Assembly (NCBI GenBank): GCA_964468205.1
Contig: CAYXVG010000071.1
Span: 1-28,264 of the forward strand
From: CAWELS01 sp964468205
Lineage (GTDB): Bacteria; Acidobacteriota; Terriglobia; Bryobacterales; Bryobacteraceae
Reading direction: 5' to 3'
DNA: 28,264 nucleotides
Shown here: in pieces, positions 1-8,743 of the stretch
How the letters are laid out: the number at the start of each line of letters is the position of its first letter
Numbering within the stretch: position 1 is the stretch's first letter
Notes under the pieces: model-generated
What the model was told of the DNA's origin: nothing
The model's input: the letters and a program-made list of their open reading frames with translations, nothing else
Database searches by the model: none
Made by a program: the position numbers and the translations under genes

Positions 1-109
1 GTAGGCCAGAACGCCCCCGCGCGGCGCCGATCGAGCCTTCAGTCTGAGGCGCTCGGATCAGCGCACAATGATATCCGCATGTCCGGCTCTATCAATTTGA
101 CTGGAAGGA
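1..109. other. Non-coding left edge of window
   Basis: No convincing reading frame or RNA is seen between the window edge and the stop codon of lgt. The upstream neighbour lies outside the window, so a terminator for the ileS-lspA-lgt transcript could lie here, but no strong hairpin with a T-run is visible. Confidence 0.5.
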
Positions 110-901
110 CTACCGGGCGGGTCCGGCCTGCGTGCCGGGCCGGCGAAGAAACAGATACACCCCCAAAGGTAAGAGGCCCAGTGCGATCCACTGCGTCAGG
201 GAAAACGGCCCACCAAACGGATACGCCTGCTGGTGATGCCGATAGAATTCAATCAAGAATCGGGCAATCGAGTACAGCATGAGGTACAGGCCAACAACCT
301 GCCCGTCGTGCCGGCGCACGGGAAAATACCAGTACAGCATGCCGAAAATGACGAGCAAGGCTCCGGACTCATACAGTTGCGCCGGATGAAGCGGTTCGTT
401 CAGCGGCACGCCCACCAGCCGGTGCGCTTCCGGATCGGTGAATGTAACTGCCCACGGGCGGTGGCAGGAGACACCCCAGCAGCATCCAGCCGCGAAGCAG
501 CCAAGCCGGCCAATCGCGTGCCCGAGGGCGAGACCGACGGCGAGAATATCCGCGGTCTTGAATGCCGGGAGCTTCTTTGAGCGCATGAATAGATATGCCG
601 TGATCAGCGCGACGATGAGCCCGCCTTGGAAGACTCCGCCGGCCCGGAGCGTGGAGAGAGAGAAGATCTGCCCGGGGTTCTCAGCGTAGTACTTCCAATC
701 GAAAAAAAACATCAACAATTTCGCGCCCACGAGCCCGGCGATCGCGCAGTATACCGCGAGATTGGTCACGTGCTCCGAGTTGAGGTTTTCCCTCTTGGCC
801 AGCCGGCTGGCCATCCACAGCCCCGCAAGGAACGCTAACGCCACCAGGACCCCGTATGTCGGGAGGAAGAAATCACCAATTTCGAATAGTTTTGGGAACA
901 T
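110..901 (-). CDS. lgt: Prolipoprotein diacylglyceryl transferase
   Basis: Inner-membrane enzyme that moves diacylglycerol from phosphatidylglycerol to the lipobox cysteine of prolipoproteins, the first step of lipoprotein maturation. The 263-residue protein is rich in hydrophobic segments and has the family landmarks: a GR-x-G core at residues 131-134 (Arg132), a QGGL segment at 92-95 and HPAQLYES at 172-179. Length fits the family (about 260-300). Two positions differ from the E. coli type: the segment usually read as FHGGL has Gln92 in place of His, and GRxGN is GRLGC (Cys135), followed by AGCCWG instead of NGE. Such Cys-bearing forms occur in other deep-branching lineages (from memory). 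It starts 2 nt after the lspA stop, so the pair is probably translationally coupled. Identity is firm; the effect of the substitutions is inference. Confidence 0.93.
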   Translation of the reverse strand: MFPKLFEIGDFFLPTYGVLVALAFLAGLWMASRLAKRENLNSEHVTNLAVYCAIAGLVGAKLLMFFFDWKYYAENPGQIFSLSTLRAGGVFQGGLIVALITAYLFMRSKKLPAFKTADILAVGLALGHAIGRLGCFAAGCCWGVSCHRPWAVTFTDPEAHRLVGVPLNEPLHPAQLYESGALLVIFGMLYWYFPVRRHDGQVVGLYLMLYSIARFLIEFYRHHQQAYPFGGPFSLTQWIALGLLPLGVYLFLRRPGTQAGPAR

Positions 902-903
902 GA

Positions 904-1404
904 TCAGGTCCGCGTCCCGGCCTTCGGCGAGCCCAGCATTGTGATCGCCAGCAGAATTGCGCCAACCGTGATAGCGCTGTCGGCAACATTAAAGGCCGGC
1001 CAGTGATAACGGCCAATGTAGACATCGAGAAAGTCCGTTACGCTGCCGCGCACCACCCGGTCGTACTGGTTACCGATCGCGCCGCCGAGAACGAGCCCCA
1101 GCGCAATCGCGCTCAACAATGGGCAGTGTGGCGTGTCCTTCGGAAGCCGCCAGATCAGAATGCCAACGAACACGAGCACCACGCCCGCCACGCCGATGAG
1201 CAGGAACGTGCGCCACGGTCCCGGCGAATCGGCGAAGAGGCCAAACGCCATGCCCGTGTTCTGTGTATGCACGATGGAGAAGAAATCAGGGATTACCGGT
1301 ATCGAAGCTCCAATTCTAACGTTGTTCTCTATCCAGATCTTCGTCACGCGGTCTAGCGCAATAACAAAGCCAGCGAGGCTGAAGGCCAGCAATCGGAGAT
1401 TCAT
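904..1404 (-). CDS. lspA: Lipoprotein signal peptidase (signal peptidase II)
   Basis: Aspartyl protease of the inner membrane that cuts the signal peptide from diacylglyceryl-prolipoproteins, acting directly after Lgt. The 166-residue protein has four hydrophobic segments (about residues 5-20, 66-86, 97-112 and 138-157). It carries the conserved NTGMAFG motif (49-55), the catalytic GNQYDR (Asp115) and FNVADS (Asp142). Length matches the family. The start codon lies one nucleotide beyond the ileS stop, and lgt follows by 2 nt, so ileS-lspA-lgt reads as one transcript. An ileS-lspA pairing is common in bacteria; having lgt directly behind puts both lipoprotein-processing enzymes under the same control. 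Confidence 0.96.
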   Translation of the reverse strand: MNLRLLAFSLAGFVIALDRVTKIWIENNVRIGASIPVIPDFFSIVHTQNTGMAFGLFADSPGPWRTFLLIGVAGVVLVFVGILIWRLPKDTPHCPLLSAIALGLVLGGAIGNQYDRVVRGSVTDFLDVYIGRYHWPAFNVADSAITVGAILLAITMLGSPKAGTRT

Positions 1405-1405
1405 C

Positions 1406-4225
1406 TCAGCCTCTTAGGATCTCCTGCACCGACGCCGCGCAAGACCCGCAGATCTCGGGAAGCTCCCGATCAACCCCAATATCCTCCTTGACTTTCCAGC
1501 ACCGGGGACACTTGGTTCCGGGCGCCGGCTCGACATGAACGAGCAGTTCGGCGTCGGCGTGGCCCTCCATCGAAACCTGCGAAACGAGAAAGAGGTCCGC
1601 CAGTTGCGCCTCGTACTCGTCAAGCAGTCCGTAGAGCTCGTCGTTCGCCTTCAGGTGCACCTTCGCCTCGAGCGGGTCGCCGATTACTTTGCTGTTGCGG
1701 GCCGCTTCCAGGCTCTTCATCACCGTGTCGCGGACTCTGAGCAGTCTGTTCCAGTTGCCGGTCCGCCGCCGGTGATCGCTGCTGAGCCCGGCGGTTAATT
1801 CCTCCGGTTCAGGCAGCAGGGACAGGTGAACGCTCTCCGGATCCCCGTCCAGCTTCGGAAGGTATCCCCAGGCCTCCTCGGTCGTGTAGCTCAGCATCGG
1901 CGCGAGTAGCCGGACAAGGGTGTGGGTAAGCCGGTACATCGCCGTCTGGGCGCTGCGACGAGCCACCGAGCGCGGGGCGGAAGTGTAGAGGCGGTCCTTG
2001 ATGATCGCGAAGTAGAGGCTGCTCAAATCAGTGGTGGCGAAGTTGTATAGCGTCTGATAGATGCGGTGGAATGCCAACTCGCGGTACCAGTCGCGGCACT
2101 TGCGTACCACCTCCTCGCCGCGCAAGAGGACCCACTGATCGAGTTCCCACATGTCGCCAGCGGCCACCGCATCAGCCAACGGATCGAAACCGTCCAAATT
2201 TCCCAGCGCATAGCGGAAGGTATTCCGGAGCTTCCGGTACGCCTCTGTGAGGCGGGCGATGATGGTTTCCGACATGCGAACGTCCTCGGTGAACTCCACC
2301 GAGGCCACCCAGAGCCGGAGCACGTCCGCACCTTGTTCCTTCATGACCTTCGCCGGCTCAATGATGTTTCCCACGGACTTCGACATCGCCCGACCCTCGC
2401 CGTCGAGCGTCCATCCATGAGTCGCGCAGCTTTCATACGGGCTCCGGCCGCGGAGTCCTACCCCTACCAGCAGGGAACTGTGGAACCAGCCCCGATACTG
2501 ATCGCCTCCTTCGATATAGAGCGAGGCCGGCCACTTGAGTTCCGGTTCCTTGTCCACCACGGCCAAGTGGCTCGAACCCGAGTCGAACCAGACGTCGAGA
2601 ATATCTTTCTCCTTCTCGAATTCACCGTGGCCGCATTCGCACCGGTAGCCGGCCGGCATCAGCTCGGCCGCGCTCTTCTCGTACCAGACGTCAGCGGATT
2701 CACGTTCGAACCGGTCCACTACCTGGTCGAGAACCACCCGGTCGGTGACCGGCTTGCGGCACTGGGCGCAGTAAAAAATGGTGATCGGCACGCCCCAGAT
2801 GCGCTGGCGGGAGATGCACCAATCCGGCCGCGTGGCGATCATGTTCGCGATGCGTTCCTCTCCCCACTTCGGCAGCCAGCTAACCTGTTTGATCGCCTCG
2901 ATAGCGTTCTGGCGAAGATTATTCCGCTCCATCCCGATGAACCATTGCTCGGTGGCGCGGAAGATCGTCGGGTTGTGGCAGCGCCAGCAGTGCGGGTAGC
3001 TGTGGTGGATGGTCTTCTCGCCCAGCAGATCGCCGGTACTCCGCAGTAGCTCCACTACCGTCGGATTCGCGTCCCAGACCGTTTCCCCGATGATTCCTCC
3101 CGGCAGCGTGCCGGAAGCCCCCTCCGCATGGAAGAACCGGCCGTGGTGGTCAACCGGGCAGTAGACGTTTATGCCGTACTTGAGTGCGACAACGTAGTCC
3201 TCCTGGCCGTGTCCGGGCGCTGTGTGGACGGCGCCGGTACCCTGCTCGAGCGTTACATGATCGCCAAGGATGCCCTTCGATTCCCGGTCGAGGAGAGGGT
3301 GGCGGAAAACTGCGCCCTCCAGCTTCTCGCCCGTGAAAGTGGCGATGACGTCGGATCGCAGCCAGCCGGCGGTGTTTGCCGTCGCCTTCAGCAGATCCTC
3401 CGCCAGAATGTAGACTTCTTCGCCTGTATCGGCGGCTACGTACCGGAATCTCGGGTGATAGGCGATCGCCAAATTCGCTGGGATGGTCCAGGGAGTCGTA
3501 GTCCAGATGAGGCCGTACACTTTCCTCCCGGCGAGCGCCGGATCGATCGCCGCCGGGTCGGACTCCAGCGCGAAACGAACCCAGATCGATGGACTGGTAT
3601 GGTCCTCGTACTCGACCTCGGCCTCAGCCAGTGCCGTCACGCAGTTCGGGCACCAGTTGACCGGCTTCAGGCCTTTGTAAACATAACCCTGGTCAAGGAA
3701 ATCGACGAAGGCCCGGGCGATCACGGCCTGATACTCCGCATTCATAGTCAGATAGGGATCTTCCCATCGCCCGAGAACCCCCATTCTCTTGAATTCCTCA
3801 CGGTGCTTTTTGACAAACTTCTCGGCGTATCTCCGGCACGCCCGGCGAATGGCCACCGGCGGCATCGATGCCTTTTTGGCGCCCAACTCGCTATCAACCT
3901 TGATCTCGATTGGTAGCCCGTGACAATCCCAGCCGGGCACGTAAGGGGCGTCATAGCCCTCCATGGTTCTCGACTTGACAATGAAATCCTTCAGAATCTT
4001 GTTCACGGCGTGCCCAAGATGGATATCGCCGTTGGCATATGGCGGCCCGTCGTGCAAGATGTATTTCTCACGGCCGGCCCGCGCTTCCCGGATCCGGTGA
4101 TAGAGCCCGGTATCCTCCCATTGCTTGAGAATCTGAGGCTCGCGCTGCGGGAGGTTCGCCTTCATCGGGAACTTGGTGCGAGGCAGGTTGATAGTCTTCT
4201 TCAGGTCGAGAGTATCTAGGTCCAT
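1406..4225 (-). CDS. ileS: Isoleucyl-tRNA synthetase
   Basis: Cytoplasmic class I synthetase that charges tRNA-Ile with isoleucine. The 939-residue length is essentially that of E. coli IleRS. Visible landmarks are the HIGH motif as HLGH (69-72), the editing (CP1) domain with WTTTPWTIPAN (241-251) and GTGAVHTAPGHGQEDY (328-343), and the KMSKS loop as AMSKS (613-617). The WCISRQRIWG stretch (469-478) and DILDVWFDSGSSH (541-553) are typical of IleRS. A CAQC...CEC ribbon sits at 486-531, and a C-terminal zinc finger uses Cys906, Cys909, Cys926 and Cys929, which marks the bacterial-type enzyme. The chosen start gives the usual 'xNLPRTKFPM' opening. No T-box leader was recognised in the 89 nt upstream. 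One of its substrates, tRNA-Ile2, is encoded at 9953. Confidence 0.98.
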   Translation of the reverse strand: MDLDTLDLKKTINLPRTKFPMKANLPQREPQILKQWEDTGLYHRIREARAGREKYILHDGPPYANGDIHLGHAVNKILKDFIVKSRTMEGYDAPYVPGWDCHGLPIEIKVDSELGAKKASMPPVAIRRACRRYAEKFVKKHREEFKRMGVLGRWEDPYLTMNAEYQAVIARAFVDFLDQGYVYKGLKPVNWCPNCVTALAEAEVEYEDHTSPSIWVRFALESDPAAIDPALAGRKVYGLIWTTTPWTIPANLAIAYHPRFRYVAADTGEEVYILAEDLLKATANTAGWLRSDVIATFTGEKLEGAVFRHPLLDRESKGILGDHVTLEQGTGAVHTAPGHGQEDYVVALKYGINVYCPVDHHGRFFHAEGASGTLPGGIIGETVWDANPTVVELLRSTGDLLGEKTIHHSYPHCWRCHNPTIFRATEQWFIGMERNNLRQNAIEAIKQVSWLPKWGEERIANMIATRPDWCISRQRIWGVPITIFYCAQCRKPVTDRVVLDQVVDRFERESADVWYEKSAAELMPAGYRCECGHGEFEKEKDILDVWFDSGSSHLAVVDKEPELKWPASLYIEGGDQYRGWFHSSLLVGVGLRGRSPYESCATHGWTLDGEGRAMSKSVGNIIEPAKVMKEQGADVLRLWVASVEFTEDVRMSETIIARLTEAYRKLRNTFRYALGNLDGFDPLADAVAAGDMWELDQWVLLRGEEVVRKCRDWYRELAFHRIYQTLYNFATTDLSSLYFAIIKDRLYTSAPRSVARRSAQTAMYRLTHTLVRLLAPMLSYTTEEAWGYLPKLDGDPESVHLSLLPEPEELTAGLSSDHRRRTGNWNRLLRVRDTVMKSLEAARNSKVIGDPLEAKVHLKANDELYGLLDEYEAQLADLFLVSQVSMEGHADAELLVHVEPAPGTKCPRCWKVKEDIGVDRELPEICGSCAASVQEILRG

Positions 4226-4314
4226 GTCGGTGTGTGAACTTTCATCGTACCCCTTGCCGGAGGCTTCGGCTTGCCGGTCGCGGTTTCGCGCCGGCCGCCT
4301 TCGCTCGCAAACGC

Positions 4315-6123
4315 CTAAACGGCCGGCGGCCCTTGCGTGCGGTAGAGCTTCTTGATAATCGCCTCGTGATTCTGGATCACGTGCTGGCGGCGAAGTTTCA
4401 TGGTGGGGGTGAGTTCGCCCCCGGCGATGGTGAAATCGCGGTCCAGGATCTCGTAGCGGCGGATCTGCTCGTAGTCGGCAAGCTGGCGGTTCACCCTCTT
4501 CACCATCTCCTTGACCTCACGCTGCACCGGCTCGGCCTCCGCCAACTCCGCCATCGGCTTCGACGAGGCTCCGGCCATGCCAGGCAGGGATTCCACTGCA
4601 TCCGGGTTGAGCGTGAAGAGGGCCGCCACGTAGGGCATCTTGTCGCCAAGCAAGAACACCTGGTTGATCAGCGGTTCCATCTTGAAGAAGTTTTCCACCC
4701 GCGCAGGGAAGATCTTCTTGCCGCTTGACGCCACAAGGACCTCCTTCTTCCGGCCGGTGATATAAACGAACCCGTCAGGGTCGATTTCCGCGATGTCCCC
4801 GGTGTGGAGCCAGCCATCGCGCAGCACTTCGCTCGTCGCCTCCTCGTCCCGGAAATAGCCGGAGAATAGCGTTGGGCTCTGGATCAACAGCTCTCCGTCT
4901 TCGCCCAGTTTCATCGTCACTCCCGGCAGCGCCTTGCCGATGCTGCCTGAGATCGGCGCTCTGAGCGGGTTCAGACAAACAATTCCGCCTTCGGTCAGGC
5001 CATATCCTTCGTGTATCGGCATCCCGATCGCGGCGTAGAAATTGGCCAATTCGCGGCCGAGCGGGGCGGCGCCGGAGACGGCCAAGCGCAGACGTCCGCC
5101 GAAGCGCGCCCGGATCTTCGAGAAAACCAGCCGGTCGGCGGCGGCCAGGGCCGGCCGCATCCATCCCGGAGCCGCTTTCCCGGACTGTTTCCGCTTTGCC
5201 GCCTTCAGTCCCACTCCCAGTGATGCGTAGAACAGCTTGCGCGTCAAGTTTCCCTGCTTCCGGATCTCCGTGCAAATGCTCGCGTAGACGCGTTCCCATA
5301 CCCGCGGCGGTGCGACGAAGAACGTCGGGCGCACCGTCTTGAACTCACTCGACAGTTTGCTCAACCCGCTTGAAAACCAGACCGGCATCCCCATCCGCAG
5401 GGGAATGAACTGCATGGCGATCCGCTGGGTGATGTGAGCCGAGGGCAGAAAGGCGATGGTGGCGTCTTCGGGCCCGATGTCGATCACCTCCGGCCCCATA
5501 TCAACGTTTGCCACGATCGCGCCGTGGGTCGTGAGCCCCATCTTGGGCGTTCCTGTTGCGCCGGAAGTGAGGTAAAGAATCGCGTGATCCTCCGGAGCGA
5601 CCCCGGTGCAGATCGACGGGAGCAGATCCGGATCTTCGCGCATCGCCTTGGCTCCTGTCTCCCGAAGTTGGTCCAGGGTGACGGCCTCCGGGGCCTCCCC
5701 TTCAATGAGAATCCACCGGACGTCCAGGTTCTCCGCCCCCGCCGCCGCGTGAAGCGCCCGCATCATCTTCGGATTTTCCGCCACGACAGCCTTCGCTCCG
5801 CAATCCCGGATCGTGTCCACCAAGTGCTCGGCCGGGTAGGTCGTGTAGACCGCCGCGGAAATCGATCCGTTCACCATGACACCGATGTCCGCCAGGTAAA
5901 ACTCCGCCCGTGTGTCCGCGGCCAGCACAACAATTTCGCCTGCTCCCACGCCGAGACGCCGCAATCCGGCGGCAATTTCCTCCACCGCGCGCCGGTACTC
6001 GATCCAACTGTAGGTGCGATACTTCTGCGGGCCTTTAGACTCCGTGGGCTGGTGCAGGGCTAGCCGCTCCCCCCAAGTATCGGCGGCCGCCTCAACTAGA
6101 CTGTAAACCGTTCGATCTCCCAT
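4315..6123 (-). CDS. Long-chain fatty-acid--CoA ligase (AMP-dependent synthetase)
   Basis: ANL-superfamily adenylating enzyme of 602 residues that activates fatty acids to acyl-CoA through an acyl-AMP intermediate. It shows the AMP-binding P-loop TSGATGTPK (186-194), a GYGLTEGG motif near residue 375, and the hinge/C-terminal core DGWLHTGDIAEIDPDGFVYITGRKKE, ending in a conserved PTMKLRRQHV stretch before the C-terminus. The layout is that of FAA1/FadD15-type long-chain enzymes rather than short-chain Acs. It lies 89 nt upstream of ileS on the same strand and may share a transcript with it, though the functions are unrelated. The exact chain length of its substrate cannot be read from the sequence, so no symbol is given. 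Confidence 0.9.
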   Translation of the reverse strand: MGDRTVYSLVEAAADTWGERLALHQPTESKGPQKYRTYSWIEYRRAVEEIAAGLRRLGVGAGEIVVLAADTRAEFYLADIGVMVNGSISAAVYTTYPAEHLVDTIRDCGAKAVVAENPKMMRALHAAAGAENLDVRWILIEGEAPEAVTLDQLRETGAKAMREDPDLLPSICTGVAPEDHAILYLTSGATGTPKMGLTTHGAIVANVDMGPEVIDIGPEDATIAFLPSAHITQRIAMQFIPLRMGMPVWFSSGLSKLSSEFKTVRPTFFVAPPRVWERVYASICTEIRKQGNLTRKLFYASLGVGLKAAKRKQSGKAAPGWMRPALAAADRLVFSKIRARFGGRLRLAVSGAAPLGRELANFYAAIGMPIHEGYGLTEGGIVCLNPLRAPISGSIGKALPGVTMKLGEDGELLIQSPTLFSGYFRDEEATSEVLRDGWLHTGDIAEIDPDGFVYITGRKKEVLVASSGKKIFPARVENFFKMEPLINQVFLLGDKMPYVAALFTLNPDAVESLPGMAGASSKPMAELAEAEPVQREVKEMVKRVNRQLADYEQIRRYEILDRDFTIAGGELTPTMKLRRQHVIQNHEAIIKKLYRTQGPPAV

Positions 6124-6223
6124 CGGCTCAATGCTATCAGGATTTTTCGAGAGCTATCCTGCGAGGCAGGAGTATGGGACTGCAGATGCCGGGCGTGCGA
6201 CCCGGTGTGAGACACTGAACACG

Positions 6224-6754
6224 ATGGTTCGTAACGGTTTTTTTCTCCTCATATCGATCGTGTTTATACCTGCTCTTGCCGCCCAGTCCGGAGGCGTTAT
6301 GCCGGTCTGGGACGCCAAGACCATGTTGAAGGAATTCGTCGAGCAGTTGGGCCGCTTCGATCCCCTGCTCGACCAGGTGAGTACGGCCGGTTGGGGGGAG
6401 TCCGCCGACGCCTACTCCGGTCAACTCGAAGCCTTGCGAAACGAGCTCGGCTATCTAAAGCGGACCGCCAACGAATTGGCGGCCAAACCGGACTCGTTGA
6501 CGAAGACCCTCGAGGCGTATCTGCGAATGCAAGCCGTCGAGTCGATGATGAATTCGGTGATCGAAGGCGTTCGCAGGCATCAGAATCCCGCGGTCGCGGA
6601 TCTGCTGCAGGGCGTCAAAGACGAGGTCAGCCCCTATCTACAAAACCTGCAGGAGTACATGGTCGAATTGGTCGCCATGAAAGAGGCCGAGCTTAAGATC
6701 GCCAACCAAGAGGCGCAACGCTGCCGCACGGCGATCATCAAAGGCCAGCAGTAG
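6224..6754 (+). CDS. Secreted helical protein of unknown function
   Basis: Not recognised. The start at 6224 was chosen because it gives a clean Sec-type signal peptide (basic MVRN, hydrophobic core about residues 5-18, then ALAAQ as a likely cleavage site); an upstream in-frame ATG at 6131 would add 31 residues that break this. The mature part of about 155 residues is strongly helical and charged, with no cysteine until one near the C-terminus, and has heptad-like leucine spacing at roughly 60-90 and 125-165. This suggests a coiled-coil or helical-bundle periplasmic protein. It is divergent from the acyl-CoA synthetase (100 nt between starts) and convergent with thiG. It could be a lineage-restricted envelope protein; I have no functional evidence. 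Confidence 0.7.
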   Translation: MVRNGFFLLISIVFIPALAAQSGGVMPVWDAKTMLKEFVEQLGRFDPLLDQVSTAGWGESADAYSGQLEALRNELGYLKRTANELAAKPDSLTKTLEAYLRMQAVESMMNSVIEGVRRHQNPAVADLLQGVKDEVSPYLQNLQEYMVELVAMKEAELKIANQEAQRCRTAIIKGQQ

Positions 6755-6860
6755 GGTCTGCTATCGCCACTACAGCCCACAAACCCTAGCCTGAACAGAG
6801 TGATAGCGGGTATTCCTGCTCGGACTGGTTTCTCGCTGCTAACCTCTCGCAGATGTCCAG

Positions 6861-7637
6861 CTACCGCACCACGCCCTCGAGCGGGCTCGACGCCGTCGCG
6901 TAGAGTTTCTTTGGCATCCGGCCCGCCTCGAAGGCCAGCCTGCCGGCCTCGACGCCCAGTTTCATCGCCACGGCCATCTTCTCCGGGTCTTCAGCGGCGG
7001 CAATGGCGGTGTTCATGAGGATCCCGTCAAAACCCAACTCCATCGCCAAAACAGCGTCGGACGCCGTGCCGACGCCGGCATCGACAATCAGCGGTACCCT
7101 AGTGATCATCTCGCGAATGATCCGCAGAGAGGCCACGTTCTGAATCCCGAGACCGGAGCCGATCGGGGCGGCCAGGGGCATTACTGCGGCCGCACCCTCG
7201 TCGACCAATCGTTTGGCCACGATCAGGTCGTCATTGGTGTAGGGGAGCACGACGAAACCCTCTTTCACCAGGGTCTTTGTCGCTTCGACCAGCCCCAGGG
7301 TGTCAGGGAATAACGTCCTCTCGTCGCCGATCACCTCCAGCTTGATCCAGTTCGATAGGCCGACCTCGCGGGCCAGCCGAGCCGTGCGGACTGCCTCGTC
7401 AGCCGTATAGCAGCCGGCAGTGTTCGGAAGTATAAAGAATTTCGATCGGTCGATATAGTCCAGCAGGGATTCCTTCGACTTGTCGGTCAAGTTCACCCGG
7501 CGTACGGCCACGGTCACCATCTCCGCCCCAGAGGCTTCGTGACACTTCTGCATTTCAGGGAAGGTCCGGTATTTCCCGGTTCCAACTATCAGGCGCGATT
7601 TGAACTCGCGGTCGTCGATCTTAAGGGCTTCTGACAT
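6861..7637 (-). CDS. thiG: Thiazole synthase
   Basis: Cytoplasmic TIM-barrel enzyme that makes the thiazole phosphate half of thiamine from deoxyxylulose 5-phosphate, dehydroglycine (or its ThiH/ThiO-derived imine) and the ThiS thiocarboxylate. The 258-residue protein begins with SRLIVGTGKY, contains WIKLEVIGDERTLFPD with the Schiff-base lysine at Lys99, and has the phosphate-binding loops APIGSGLGI and DAGVGTASDAVLAMELGFDGILMNTAIA. All fit ThiG closely. The start at 7637 was preferred over the codon at 7667 because a GGAAG-type ribosome site lies about 5 nt upstream and the length then matches the family. ThiS, ThiF, ThiO/H and ThiE are not in the window, so this thiG stands alone here. Confidence 0.96.
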   Translation of the reverse strand: MSEALKIDDREFKSRLIVGTGKYRTFPEMQKCHEASGAEMVTVAVRRVNLTDKSKESLLDYIDRSKFFILPNTAGCYTADEAVRTARLAREVGLSNWIKLEVIGDERTLFPDTLGLVEATKTLVKEGFVVLPYTNDDLIVAKRLVDEGAAAVMPLAAPIGSGLGIQNVASLRIIREMITRVPLIVDAGVGTASDAVLAMELGFDGILMNTAIAAAEDPEKMAVAMKLGVEAGRLAFEAGRMPKKLYATASSPLEGVVR

Positions 7638-7782
7638 AAGGCTTCCTTCATTGTACTGAGGCCGCACTCCAGGCAGGCAAAACGCATTCCCCTTGGGTCA
7701 AGTGGAAGGTCTCTTCGCCGCCTCGGCCAAGTTTCACGCCAGCTAAAGTTCTGATCCGGATCCGGCCGATTACCCTGTTGAG

Positions 7783-8706
7783 ATGAAAAAGAACCTAGCC
7801 GGCAAGCTGTATTTGGCGTTTCAGATCACTGCGGCAGTCCTCACAATATTTCTTCTTTCGCAAATCGGCCCCCCGTTGCTGGGCTTTGTGAAGGCTGTGG
7901 TCGCTAGGAGTTCCCATTGCAGCATCGGTCAGAGCCTCAAAGGTCTCAGCGCGATCACCGACCTGAGGGAATGGGAAGAAGAAGTTGCATCACAAACAAA
8001 GCTGATCAAGCGCGAAATGGAGTTCAGCCTCTGGGAGTCCCCGGCGGGTGAACTCTGGATGCCGAACGGAAGTCACAACTTGATCGCCGATCTACTCGCC
8101 GAGCAGCGGCAGCGATTATACGGAGACCCGCCGTGCGCACCCGGCGATGTCGTCATCGATTGTGGCGCACATGTGGGAGTGTTTACACGCGAGGCTCTGG
8201 CTGCGGGCGCGCGGCTTGTCGTTGCGGTGGAACCATCTCCGGTGAACATCGAGTGCCTCCGCCGGAATCTCGCTGCTGAGATCAGCGCAGGCAAGGTGAT
8301 CGTGTACGAAAAAGGCGTCTGGGACCGCGATGATGTGCTCTTCTTGGAGCACAATCCTGCCAATTCAGGGGCCGACCGTGTGGTCACCAAACAGAGTTCG
8401 GGGGAAGTCCTCACTGTTCCCTTGACCACAATAGACAAAATGGTTTCGGAGTTGGGTCTGACAGACGTGGGGATGATCAAAATGGATATCGAAGGCGCGG
8501 AGCGTAAGGCGCTTGCCGGCGCCGCCGGAACGCTGGAAAGATTCAAGCCGAAACTTGCAATTTCCACCTACCATCTGGAGGACGACCCTGAGGTTATTCC
8601 CGATGTGATTTCATCTGCCGGTACAAGTTATGAAATCAGTTGCACCTTCTGCTCCCGTTTCATCCGGGGAGACAGGGTTGTCCCGCAAGTGCTCCTGTTT
8701 CGATAG
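7783..8706 (+). CDS. FkbM-family SAM-dependent methyltransferase, membrane-anchored
   Basis: A 307-residue protein. Residues about 10-40 form a hydrophobic segment that looks like an uncleaved anchor. The C-terminal two thirds is a Rossmann methyltransferase: SAM-binding motif VVIDCGAHVGVFT (123-135), acidic residue at the end of strand 2 in VVAVEPSP (Glu150), and the FkbM hallmark MIKMDIEGAERKALAGA (about 236-252). FkbM-type enzymes usually O-methylate sugars or small molecules in glycan or antibiotic pathways; the substrate here is unknown. It is monocistronic on the plus strand, with no partner gene nearby and a convergent neighbour 37 nt downstream. An anchored N-terminus suggests action at the cytoplasmic face of the membrane, perhaps on lipid-linked glycans (inference). 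Confidence 0.88.
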   Translation: MKKNLAGKLYLAFQITAAVLTIFLLSQIGPPLLGFVKAVVARSSHCSIGQSLKGLSAITDLREWEEEVASQTKLIKREMEFSLWESPAGELWMPNGSHNLIADLLAEQRQRLYGDPPCAPGDVVIDCGAHVGVFTREALAAGARLVVAVEPSPVNIECLRRNLAAEISAGKVIVYEKGVWDRDDVLFLEHNPANSGADRVVTKQSSGEVLTVPLTTIDKMVSELGLTDVGMIKMDIEGAERKALAGAAGTLERFKPKLAISTYHLEDDPEVIPDVISSAGTSYEISCTFCSRFIRGDRVVPQVLLFR

Positions 8707-8743
8707 CGCCCGGTTGCTCCGGCCCGCCAGGAACACGACAGTT

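Noticed and set aside
4226..4314. T-box leader in front of ileS.
   Set aside because: The 89-nt spacer is too short for a full T-box, and the conserved T-box core was not found.
6755..6860. Terminator in the convergent gap after the secreted helical protein (GCTATC 6760 with GATAGC 6802).
   Set aside because: The stem is 6-8 bp but the loop is about 36 nt and there is no T-run.
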